Assembly (NCBI RefSeq): GCF_000521485.1
Contig: NZ_BAVS01000030.1
Coordinates: 1 to 40,589, forward strand
DNA: 40,589 bases
Source: Gracilibacillus boraciitolerans JCM 21714
GTDB taxonomy: Bacteria > Bacillota > Bacilli > Bacillales > Amphibacillaceae
Direction: 5' to 3'
This document shows positions 19,994-28,577 of the stretch, piece after piece. Position 1 is the first letter of the stretch, and each line of letters opens with the position of its first letter. The position numbers and the translations under genes were made by a program. Below the pieces are notes generated by a model. That model was not told the DNA's origin. It saw only the letters and a list, made by a program, of their open reading frames with translations, and did not search any database.

Positions 19994-20449
19994 TTATATC
20001 TTAGGTATATCAATCTCTTTGCCTGGTGACTTATTAATTAGAACGTCAGGAACTTCTGGATTATTCTTTTTTAACTTATACTTTTGAATTTTTGTTAATT
20101 CAGGGTCAAAGGAGATATCTTGTGATTTAAAGTCTAGGCTAAGTAGTTTACTATAAATCTTTCTTAAAAAATTTTTCCATTCCTCTAATGAAGAACTTGA
20201 AAATTCCTCTGAATTCTCTAACAAACGATAACCATCTGCATAATGAAACATTAATAAACCTGTTCCTAAATCACAAGCTTCATTTTCTAAAATAACTGTT
20301 GGTACATCAAATCCGCTATTCCAATTATAATTGGCAGCAAAGTAATGAAGTAATAAAGGGTTGTCTATATTCTTTAACTGGGTTACTACATAGCCTTTAT
20401 CTGTATTATAAAGTAGCTGTTCAATGAAAATAATATCTTTTTCATCCAT
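19994..20449 (-). CDS. DUF4274-like immunity protein
   Basis: 151 residues. The segment NPLLLHYFAANYNWNSGFDVPTVILENEACDLGTGLLMFHYADGYRLL is the DUF4274 pattern: a helix, NYNW, then CDLGTxLxxFxxADG. Proteins of this family occur beside polymorphic toxin tips. It lies directly after an orphan AHH-like toxin tip (20485-20845), whose antidote it probably is. Start 20449 is preceded by AAGGAGG. Confidence 0.7.
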   Translation of the reverse strand: MDEKDIIFIEQLLYNTDKGYVVTQLKNIDNPLLLHYFAANYNWNSGFDVPTVILENEACDLGTGLLMFHYADGYRLLENSEEFSSSSLEEWKNFLRKIYSKLLSLDFKSQDISFDPELTKIQKYKLKKNNPEVPDVLINKSPGKEIDIPKI

Positions 20450-20484
20450 AAATACTTACCTCCTTACCTTATTTCAACATATAA

Positions 20485-20845
20485 TTATTTACCAAACTGT
20501 TTAAGTTTCCTTTCCCAAAGTTCAACTGTTGCACCTTGACTTGGGTACAAAGGTAAACCTTTCTCTTGTAATTTCCTTAGTTTACTTTGTAAATCGTATA
20601 CTTGCCTTTGCAAATTACCAACGCTTTGATTAATATCCATTTTGTTCAATGCTCTTTCAACTACTTCATTATAAACAGAATGGTACCCCCTGTGCCTAGA
20701 CATAGGACTTATATCATTATCAGGCACTCTTAGAAAAACTCTATTCGTTGAGTCATCAAAATTCATTCCAACCTTTTGAATAACAGGATTATTTGCCATT
20801 TCAGATGGAATAATATGTTGTGCTTGATATCCACTCCACTTTCAT
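20485..20845 (-). pseudogene. orphan AHH-type nuclease toxin tip
   Basis: The frame upstream of the ATG at 20799 stays open and reads YQAQHIIPSEMANNPVIQ, then FDDSTNRVFLRVPDN and HRGYHSVYNEVVERALNKM. These are the motifs of AHH nucleases (A-H-H region, downstream H..YH). The first His of the AHH motif is Gln here. No secretion or middle domain is attached; instead the 5' end joins a SUKH immunity fragment in another frame at about 20845. The ATG at 20799 could give a 104-residue product lacking the AQH motif. Confidence 0.65.
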
Positions 20846-21065
20846 TCAATTTTATTGATATTAAAGCAGATTCACTGCCTTCAAAAAAAATTAATTTGTT
20901 ATCCTCAAATTCATCATAGATTTCTATATCGGGATAAAACTCAAACTCATTAACTCTCAATCGAAAATCTTTTACTGCATAGGGATCCATAAAACGATTA
21001 ATATTAAACTCTGAACCTTTAATAAATTCGTATATGGCAAAACTATCATGAGTGATGAATTGCAT
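20846..21065 (-). pseudogene. SUKH immunity fragment fused to toxin tip
   Basis: Reads YEFIKGSEFNINRFMDPYAV, KDFRLRVNEFEFYPDIEIYDEFEDNKLIFFEGSESALISIKLNE, nearly identical to the middle of the SMI1/KNR4 gene at 15697-16133. Both ends are missing: the N-terminus stops near 21040, and after KLNE it runs into toxin-tip DNA. Confidence 0.7.
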
Positions 21066-21184
21066 AAGTAATATTACTCACATTGTCCCCATTATTTATC
21101 ACTAAATTACCATATGTAAAATTAGATAACATCTAAAAAGAACGATTATCTCGAAAGATAACCGTTTATTAAGTATTTTTCACT

Positions 21185-21717
21185 TTATTTATCTGAGTTA
21201 TTTTCTAACTCTTTTAAAAAATCTGGGTCAACCCATACTTTTTTCACATTGTATCCTTCTTTTGATGCCTTTAGGTCATCTCTCTCAATAGAACTTAAAA
21301 ATCCATTAAATGTTTCTGCAATCAAATATAAATCATCAATAGTTATTTTCCCTTCTTCATAGTTAAGTTCTTCTTCATGATCCCAAAAGTAAACAAATCC
21401 ATATCTATCTTTTGATAAATTTAAACATACCAAATTCCCCCCTGCATCTCTTCCAATTGGAATGCAAGTATTAGGAATTCTCTTTTTATATATGTCAAAT
21501 TGGCTTAATAAATCATCACCTGCTCCTAATCCAAACATATATGTTAAAATAAACTTTTGTATTCCATTCTTTAAATAACTACTAATGTTATTTTTACATA
21601 GCCACCATTATGGTGTCGTAAAAATTCAATGTAATCGTTTGGTAACTCATAACCAATTTTCTCAGAGAATTTAATTAAGTCCTCTTTATTGAATCCTTCA
21701 TTTGAAGCTATATTCAT
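21185..21717 (-). pseudogene. SUKH-type immunity protein for toxin 3, one frameshift
   Basis: About 177 residues. The N-terminal FNKEDLIKFSEKIGYELPNDYIEFLRHHNGG and later CIPIGRDAGGNLVCLNLSKDRYGFVYFWDHE are SMI1/KNR4 hallmarks. One A is missing near 21593 (GTAAAAATAAC should read GTAAAAAATAAC), which shifts NNISSYLKNGIQKF out of frame; the second part is open from 21538. The gene starts 25 bases after the WHH toxin stop, as expected for a cognate antidote. Confidence 0.75.
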
Positions 21718-21741
21718 TATAAAACACCTCCACAATTTCTT

Positions 21742-23264
21742 TTAAGGTCTAATACCTTTATTTATCAGAGAAGCACCACCAGTATGCCTTACGGCTCCAT
21801 GAATATCACTTGGAACCAACATCATTGTTTTTCCATCTTCAACGTGATGCCACGTGTATCCTGATGGAATATTTTTGAGACCAATTGCCTCATTTGCTTT
21901 TTTAAAATCAAAATAGTGATCACCGATTAATCCCTCTATTTCTATATTTGCTTTTGAATATGGACTAAAGTCAGGAAAGCCTTCTTTTGAAAATTTGACA
22001 CCTTTAGGATATTTTTTACCTAAATCATCACTAAGTTTATAAACTTCTCTTGCATATTTCTTATTTATTATTCTAACTCCATCCAAAACATTGTCCGTAC
22101 TCTTACTACTTCCCCCTTCTCCACCACCAAGACGCTTCGAAAACACATAATGATTACCACCAAGGGAATCATGTACAACGTAGACGTTTGGAAGGGGGGG
22201 ATCCTTCAACCATTCTAGCGCAGCATTAGCTGTCCATGGCTCTTGCACTTTCGGGACAGTGACAGACGGTTTCGGACTGGAAAGAGTAGATTTCGTTACC
22301 ATATGGCTTGAGGTTGCACTTATTCCTCCGGTAAAAAGGACACTTGCTGTTCCCAGGCTATTCAGCCAATGTTCTGGTGAATAGGCTTCCTCCGGGTTTA
22401 CTGCATTTACGGCCATTTCACTTGTCCCCCCCATCGTAGCATAGTTCAGAAAATGAGGGTGAGATGGATCATTTTTCAATGTTTGATAACGCTCATCTAA
22501 CCCTTTTCCCACACCTACCACTGCATCTGGAATCCCTACTGTGAGATAATTCGCAAAATCATAGAAGGAATCAAGCTTCTTTTCATTTCGTTCTTGAAAG
22601 GAATCTGCGACCGAATCACCGATGACCGTAAAACTGTCCCATGACTTGGTGGCAGGCTTTACGAAAGCTCCATTTAAAAATTCGCTAGCCGATGTTTTTA
22701 CATTGGCAATATGGTCTTGGTAGGATAAACCAGCCTTATAGAGATAACGTTTGGTTACGTCTACCTGATGGGTAAACGTCTGCTGCCACCATCGGTTAGC
22801 CTGAAAAAGATGTTGATGAAGGCGAGCTTTGAAAAAGTGCTGGATACGTGCATCTAATAGCCTTCCTGCAACCGATGTCCTTTCAAATTGCCGCAATCCA
22901 ACGGTCTGTCTGCTTTCTCGAGTATTCCTTAACGCTAAAAGAGATTGTCTTTCTCTTGCTTCTTTCGTCAGCAGCATTCGGTTAAAAGAAGACTGTTCTT
23001 TTGCTTTCGCTACCAAAGACATAATAAAAGGTAATTGCGCTTGAAAGCTATGGGCCACCTCTTTTTTGACGGAATGCTTGGTCACTTTCTCCATTAATAC
23101 TTTAATTTCGTGTAAGGAGTTTTCCATCTGTTCCTTATCCCTACTGAAACCATGGGAATAGGCATTCAATTTACTTGAAGTGCTGCTGTTACAGAAGCTG
23201 TATCACGACTCATTTCTTGATAAAAAGCACTTACTTCCTCCATATCCACTCTCTGATTCGACAT
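21742..23264 (-). pseudogene. T7SS (LXG-like) polymorphic toxin 3 with WHH nuclease tip, one frameshift
   Basis: About 507 residues and the most complete toxin. The helical N-terminal secretion domain begins MSNQRVDMEEVSAFYQEMS, followed by a hydrophobic middle with the conserved linker VYVVHDSLGGNHYVFSKR, a Gly-Ser hinge, and a nuclease tip with PDFSPYS, YTWHHVEDGKTMMLVPSDIH and RHTGG. WHH nucleases are metal-dependent DNases. The ATG at 23264 follows a G-rich site (C7 on the plus strand, 23271-23277). One A is missing near 23172 in CAAGTAAATTGAATG, splitting off the first 32 codons; an ATG at 23169 could still start a shortened form. C/G7 tracts at 22194-22200 and 22426-22432 add residues. 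Confidence 0.8.
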
Positions 23265-23414
23265 CTCACACCCCCCCACTTTTTTAAAGGAAATATCATC
23301 CATTACATATTTTAACATATAAAAGGTTTTCGCTTGTATAGGATAATAATCTCATTTTATGGGAGAGAGTCAGAATCAGTTATTTCACCAACTATAAAAT
23401 TCAATTTATTTTAT

Positions 23415-23456
23415 CGAACGAATGTTCTTGATTAAACTGATTAACTCTTGTATACT
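23415..23456 (+). promoter_or_regulatory. SOS promoter: LexA box and sigma-A promoter
   Basis: CGAACGAATGTTCT (23415-23428) matches the Bacillus DinR/LexA consensus CGAACNNNNGTTCG at all but the last base. It abuts the -35 TTGATT (23428-23433), with TATACT (23451-23456) after a 17-base spacer. LexA bound here would block RNA polymerase, so the following genes should be DNA-damage inducible. Confidence 0.8.
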
Positions 23457-23478
23457 CCTTAATAAAGAGGTGATCCGT

Positions 23479-23799
23479 TTGGTTAACGATAGAGGGAATA
23501 AGAAATGGACTGCCCTAATGCTTCCCGAACACGTAGAGATATTGAGAAGCCTTGATGAAATGGAAAAGGATATGGAAAAGCCCATTTTATCCGTTGATCA
23601 ATTAGAGGAAATGGAAACAACATTAAATGAAGCATTGGAGAACTCTCTGCCTGTAACTATAAAGTACCATAAAAATAAACGTATACATCAAGTAACAGGT
23701 AGTATTAAGACTCCGAAGAATGGTAAAATAACAATAGTTACAAGTGATGATATACTGTTCATTAACATTGGGGAAATAATAGGTGTAAATACTCTATAG
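23479..23799 (+). CDS. YolD-like protein
   Basis: 106 residues. NDRGNKKWTALMLPEHVEIL, then an acidic helix with KPILSVDQLEEMETTLNEAL and a C-terminal beta domain (GSIKTPKNGKITIVTSDDILFINIGEIIGV), is the YolD pattern. YolD proteins normally sit beside a Y-family polymerase (UvrX) and are SOS induced. No polymerase gene is present here, but the LexA box upstream fits. The start is TTG at 23479 after AAAGAGGTGAT. Confidence 0.85.
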   Translation: MVNDRGNKKWTALMLPEHVEILRSLDEMEKDMEKPILSVDQLEEMETTLNEALENSLPVTIKYHKNKRIHQVTGSIKTPKNGKITIVTSDDILFINIGEIIGVNTL

Positions 23800-23811
23800 G
23801 AGGCTTTTCAT

Positions 23812-23956
23812 ATGAGTTTAAAAGCAAATATCTATAAAATATTAAGAATTTGGAATGATGTTAATTCTGTCAGAAAAGGAAGAGTTGGAAAGAGGATTGG
23901 AAGACGTGCTTCGGGGGAAAATTGCAGGTAAAGCTATAAGGAAATTGTTCAAGTAG
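23812..23956 (+). pseudogene. small basic protein of the YolD operon, one frameshift
   Basis: ATG 23812 follows TAGGAGGC, 12 bases after yolD. With G4 in place of G5 at 23913-23917 the frame encodes about 47 residues, MSLKANIYKILRIWNDVNSV.., rich in Lys and Arg with a GKIAGKAIRKLFK end. As written it stops early at CRxTAA. Function unknown. The basic amphipathic character would suit binding to nucleic acid or membrane; this is a guess. Co-transcribed under the LexA box. Confidence 0.6.
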
Positions 23957-23985
23957 TCCTTGGTCCAAGGGGCTACTTTTTTTAT
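23953..23985 (+). terminator. rho-independent terminator of the YolD operon
   Basis: AGTAGTCCTTGG and CCAAGGGGCTACT pair with short mismatches, followed by TTTTTTT, overlapping the last codon of the small protein. Confidence 0.85.
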
Positions 23986-23995
23986 GATATTTTTT

Positions 23996-24046
23996 GAATC
24001 CGCACACCGTCCTCTATACGTAAACAATTGTATTTTTGAGGGGGGG
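23996..24046 (+). repeat. dispersed repeat, copy A
   Basis: GAATCCGCACACCGTCCTC..ACAATTGTATTTTTGAGGG is closely matched at 31048-31096. A shorter related form with ACAATTGTATTTT(C/T)GGAGGGTCT lies at about 3028-3060 and 28251-28281. Function unknown. Confidence 0.65.
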
Positions 24047-24152
24047 TATGACCCATATTATAGGAACCTTTTAGTAATTCTTTATAAAAACTTTAGAATT
24101 AACGCCTATACTGAATCTTGTCTAAATAAAATGTTATTCAGGAGGGATTTTG

Positions 24153-24718
24153 TTGGAAGAGTCCATTATTTTTACAATAGAGTCATGGTATGTGTTAGTT
24201 CCGGTTTTACTATTAGGAATGGTTTGGTTGATCATTTGGGCAAAGAGGCAAAACGGCAACATAAGCTTAGCTCAATTTGTTATTCTTATCTCGTTTGGGA
24301 TATACTTACTTTGTGTTATTCACCTCGTATTTTTTCCAATTGATGTGAATATTGGCCAGTTTGCCAATCAAACACCGTGGTATAATACGATCAACTTCAT
24401 TCCTATTTTAACCATTGATGTTGAGTCGTTTTTATTAAATATCATTATGTTTATCCCTTTGGGCTGTATATCCCATTTCTAAACAAAGCTGTAGCTTCTG
24501 TAAAACAGATGGCAACACTAGCGTTTTGTTTCAGTCTCTCCATTGAATTAGTGCAGCTAATTATTCGAGAGACGTTAGGAAGCGGGAGAAGTACTGATAT
24601 TAATGACATATTAGCAAATACAGCTGGTGCTGTTTTTGGTTTCTTAATTGTAAAGAAATTGTTTAAGCTAAGCCTATTAAGAAATCTTCTTCAGAGATTT
24701 CAGCTCCAGCTAAAATAA
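24153..24718 (+). pseudogene. VanZ-family membrane protein, one frameshift
   Basis: About 188 residues with four to five membrane spans. LVFFPIDVNIGQF, NTINFIPILTIDVESFLLNIIMFIPLG and SIELVQLIIRETLGSGRSTDINDILANTAGAVFGF match the VanZ fold. In enterococci VanZ lowers teicoplanin binding; the distant homologues have unknown roles. A base is missing near 24467 (GGGCTGTATATCCC), which shifts YIPFLNKAVASVKQM out of frame. Start TTG at 24153 after GGAGGG. The gene ends 15 bases before the response regulator, so they form one operon. Confidence 0.75.
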
Positions 24719-24733
24719 GGGGGTCAAATACAG

Positions 24734-25414
24734 ATGACTAAAGTCTTAATCGTAGATGACGATCAACAAATTGCTGATTTAATAGAGTTTTATTTGAAAA
24801 ATGAAGGTTATATAACTGATAAAGCCATAGATGGGATGGCGGCTTACCAACTCTTGCAGCACACCACTCCAGATCTCATTATTTTAGATATAATGATGCC
24901 AAATATGGATGGGCTTGAGTTTTGCAAAAGAGTACGTGAAGATAGTCAGTTGCCTATTTTAATGGTTAGTGCAAAGGTTGCGGATATGGAAATCATTGGC
25001 TTAATGACAGGTGCAGATGATTATATGATTAAACCATTTAATCCTTTGGAGTAAACCGCAAGAGTAAAAGCATTGCTTCGTAGGTCTAATTATAAGCAAA
25101 ATGAAAAAAGTGAGAATGTAATTCATGTTGGATTATTAGACATAGATCGGCAGAGTCATACCGTTACTGCAGATGGACATGTGATTAAGCTTACGGCACG
25201 AGAATTTGAGATTTTATATCTACTCGCTAAGCATCGAGGACGTGTGTACTCATCGGAGGAGATTTTTGAGAGGGTGTGGAATGAGCCTGGAGAAGGATCA
25301 AATCAAACCGTGATGGTCCATATTAGCAGCCTTAGGGATAAACTTGAAATGGCAATGCCAGGTGAGAAGGTCATTCAAACCGTCTGGGGAGTTGGGTATA
25401 AAATTGAAAAATAA
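24734..25414 (+). pseudogene. OmpR/PhoB-family response regulator with in-frame stop
   Basis: About 226 residues. The receiver domain has acidic DDD at residues 8-10, phosphoacceptor Asp52 in LIILDIMMPNMDG and Lys100 in YMIKPF. The winged-helix effector has LTAREFEILYLLAKHRGRVYSSEEIFERVW and HISSLRDKLE. TAA at 25052-25054, between the domains (LE*TARVKALLRR), would cut off the DNA-binding domain; the frame is otherwise intact and a Leu codon TTA would fit. It resembles VanR/BceR-type regulators. Confidence 0.8.
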
Positions 25415-26533
25415 TGTGATGAATTTATTGAGCTTTCTGCCAAAATGGAAGATTTCTATGTATGTTCTCTGTTCTTTTATTTTAGCAGGTCTGACAGGAA
25501 TTGTTCTCATGCCAGGTTTATGGTATTTAGAGGAAAACTCAAGGTTTTTTGAGAGTTTATTATTTATATTATCCTATTTTAGAGTATTAATTTTAGTCAC
25601 TTTTTATATCATTACTTCCATTTTATACCTGTTACTCTTTTATCAATACGAGCGAAAACGATATCTTACTTTTATGATAACTAAAATAACAGAAGATATT
25701 CAACGGTTAGATAGTGAAGAACAACTGTCTACTGATTTGTTCATTCAATCTGAATTCAAAGAACTTGCTGAAGGGATTAAAAGAATCATTACTAATTCCC
25801 AGATAGCAATCGATGAGGTGAAACAGGCAGAGCAATTAAAAAATGATCTTGTTACAAATGTAGCTCATGATCTACGCTCACCACTTACCTCTATCATTGG
25901 TTACCTGGAATTAATTAACGATGATCAGTATCGAGATGAAGTGGAGCTTCGTAATTTTGTTCAAGTCATTCACGATAAGGCCTCAAGCTTGAATACGTTA
26001 ATCAATGATATTTTGAATATACGTATATGCAAAATCAGCAGATTAAACTTCAAGAGGAATCGATTCATATTGAAGAAATGCTTAATCAATTAGCTGTTCA
26101 ATCAAGAGTCCAGTTAGAAGAAGCAGACATGGAATTCCGCTTGTTTTCTTTTGTAGCAAACCCCCCCATTGTTGTTGGAGAGGGTGGAAAGCTGGCGAGG
26201 GTATTCGAAAACCTCATTCAAAATGCGATTCGCTATGGCAATGATGGTAAATATCTAGATGTAAAGCTACACGAAACAGAAAAAACAATCGAGATTGAAA
26301 TCATCAACTACGGTCGACAAGCTATTCCTCCTTTAGAGCTTCCACATATATTTGAACGATTTTACCGTGTGGAAAAGTCACGTTCCCATTTCACAGGCGG
26401 TTCAGGCTTAGGATTAACCATCTCCAAAAGCATCATTGAACTTCATGGTGGTAAAATTGATGCTATGAGTATACCAGGGAGAACGGTTTTTATGATAACT
26501 CTTTTAAAACCAGTTCATCGACATAATTCATAA
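25404..26533 (+). pseudogene. membrane sensor histidine kinase, one frameshift
   Basis: About 376 residues. Two N-terminal membrane spans (MYVLCSFILAGLTGIVLM; LILVTFYIITSILYLLLFYQ), a HAMP-like linker, the H-box VAHDLRSPLTSIIGYLEL, N-box NLIQNAIRYGN and G-box GGSGLGLTISKSI. The short outer loop suggests intramembrane sensing, as in cell-envelope stress kinases. One T is missing near 26021 (AATATACG should read AATTATACG), breaking the frame between the dimerisation helix and ATPase domain. C7 at 26161-26167 adds a Pro. The TTG at 25404 (overlapping the regulator) or the ATG at 25419 may be the start. Confidence 0.8.
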
Positions 26534-26701
26534 TTAGGGATCTGACTCCTATACAAATACATATCTATAGTTCTTCTTGCATACAAATAACAGTAAGAAA
26601 TTCATAGACTATGATCGGTTCGGGGCAGTAATTTGTAGTTTAAAACAAAGAAAAATGGACAGAATAATTAGCGAACCATTAATTTCATTAACTTAATAAA
26701 A

Positions 26702-26731
26702 TTGACGTATTGCTAATGAACAAGCTATAAT
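26702..26731 (+). promoter_or_regulatory. sigma-A promoter of the TumE-like TA unit
   Basis: TTGACG (26702-26707), an 18-base spacer and TATAAT (26726-26731) are close to consensus. The ribosome site GGAGGTG follows, in a short direct duplication TGGAGGTGTGGAGGTG. Confidence 0.75.
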
Positions 26732-26754
26732 GGAGGTGTGGAGGTGTGTTTATT

Positions 26755-27506
26755 ATGAGTTTAGCTGTTTATGAAGAGACTGGAAAAGACATTGCTCAGG
26801 CCTATAAAGAGCAGAACAAGCCAAAGATAGAAAAAGAAACCAGCTATATTCTTAGTCAGCTTGTTATGATGTTCATGAGTGTGTTTAGTGACCGAATTAA
26901 AAGCGTATATGTGAACATGCAGCAGCTTCATTTTAATGAAATATTTATTACATCGGAAGAAAACCGGACAGCCTTACTAAAATGGTTGGAGCAATTGGTT
27001 AAGATCGACCACCCCTACACCGATAATTATGAATTTGGCAAGTTAAAGGTTGATTTTGAACAATGGTATTATCAGATTGGTGGACGAGAGATTACTTTTG
27101 ACTATCATCAATCCTATCTATTGAAACCATCAGAGGCGGCAGAGCAGCTTGAAGTTTCAACTGTAACATTAAATAAATATGTAAAACAGGGATTTGAATA
27201 TATTAACAATAGTTCTCACCACCGAATTCCAAAACATATGATTCCGTTATGGCACGACACGTATATGCCATTAAAATACAAAAGATGTATCAACAAAAGA
27301 AGTTATGGAATCAAGAACCGAAAGAGCGCTTGCAGGAAGTTGTGGAAGAACTATTAGAATTTCAAATGAAATATAAAGCAGACACAGTCAAAGAAGCCTT
27401 CCCCACAGTAGATGGTAATGAAAAGGATGCTTTGTCAGACTATTACGAATGGGAAAGCTTAGAAGAAGAAGTTCGGGATTTAAAAGAAAAAGTATATGGA
27501 GATTGA
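26755..27506 (+). pseudogene. HTH antitoxin-like protein (copy 2), one frameshift
   Basis: About 250 residues. The N-terminal 120 residues are alpha-rich and of unknown family. SEAAEQLEVSTVTLNKYVKQGFEYINNSSHHRIPKHMI is an excisionase/MerR-like HTH, and the C-terminal helix region (WNQEPKERLQEVVEELLEFQM, SLEEEVRDLKEKVYGD) is also kept in copy 1. One A is missing near 27258 (ACACGTA against ACACAGTA in copy 1), which splits the frame. Directly followed by the toxin-like gene, so it is the presumed antitoxin and autoregulator. Confidence 0.65.
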
Positions 27507-27510
27507 AAGA

Positions 27511-28008
27511 ATGAAGAGTAGAACATATACTGACGTTCACAAACTACTTCTTCCTGCTAACATCCCTGTTATATTAGAAGAATACAAGGATATTTTCGCA
27601 ACCTATTCTTACGTACCTGGTAGAGAAAAGGTATACCCTAAAATAAAATTAACATCAAATGTATTATCGGTGTTATTTCCATTAATCGAACACCCGGTTT
27701 ATGGAAAGACAGGATTACATGCCATTGAGAAGTATAAAGATGGCAGAGTAACAAAGTATATGTATCATTGGAAAATTATTATTCCAAGAAGAGGAAAACA
27801 TAAACAGCACCTATCTGCATAGGGAAACGACCCACATGATTCAGAAAACACGCCACCTGAATTACGATTCAAATCCGAACCACATCATCATCACTACATT
27901 CCAGGTGATTGGAATAAAAGGCAAGATAATTGGAATGTATGGACATTAGATGATGCATTTCAGTTTGTTGCCTATTATATTCGAAGTGGGGAAGAATATA
28001 TACCATAG
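27511..28008 (+). pseudogene. TumE-like (DUF6516) toxin (copy 2), in-frame stop
   Basis: 165 codons from ATG 27511, four bases after the antitoxin-like gene, to TAG 28008. KDGRVTKYMYHWKIIIP, the PHHHHYIPGDW histidine cluster and the closing TLDDAFQFVAYYIRSGEEY follow the DUF6516/TumE layout. TAG at 27820-27822 replaces a Trp codon that copy 1 retains (HLSAWG), so the His-rich half is not made. Toxicity has presumably been lost. Family call is by pattern. Confidence 0.6.
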
Positions 28009-28519
28009 AGAAGTAGAGTATTAGATTGCCAAGCGATTTCATGCTCTTTTTTTGAAATCCAATCAAACACTACTTACAAAAGCAACACGATTTAGCAGGA
28101 TGTTGTAAAACAATGTTCACTAATACACTAAATACATGAACATGTATTCACATATGAATCAAAAACTCCCCCCCCGATTTTTGTTTTCATTTAACAAAAA
28201 ACAGGAAGTGGAAGACAACTAGGGTCATCTATTCAACTGTACTCCCAGCGAAGACAATGGTATTTTCGGAGGGTCTGGCACCTATAACTTGATATCATGT
28301 AACATGACTGTTTTTATTATATCCATCCATACTTTTCACCTCGTAGTTTAACTATGGACATGAAAAGATAAGGCTAAAAGCGAATACCGTCTAAAGACGG
28401 CGGAGTTAGACCACGCATTTGGAAATTAAAAGAACAATAATTTCTAACCAAAAAAATTTATAATTAATTGACGAATTGGTCATAATTGAATATAATAAAA
28501 GCATAATAATTATTGAAGA
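28009..28519. other. intergenic: end of duplicated block and an unexplained hairpin
   Basis: To about 28284 this matches 2770-3063, with a C8 tract at 28168-28175. After that, AAGCGAATACCGTCTAAAGACGGCGGAGTTAGACC includes a perfect CCGTC/GACGG hairpin near 28388-28401 that looks like part of a structured RNA, but I recognise no family. No open frame. Confidence 0.35.
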
Positions 28520-28577
28520 ACAATAATCGCATGGAATTCATATTTTAAAAATATGAACACTTCATGCGATTATTTTT
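28518..28577 (-). terminator. bidirectional terminator of the SIR2 gene
   Basis: AATAATCGCATG..CATGCGATTATT encloses an inner ATTCATATTTT/AAAATATGAA stem, with a T-rich side on the plus strand and TTGTTCTTC on the minus. It lies directly after the SIR2 stop codon. Confidence 0.7.

Noticed and set aside
28365-28440. c-di-GMP or fluoride riboswitch
   Set aside because: GC-rich stem is suggestive, but the conserved bases of these aptamers are absent.
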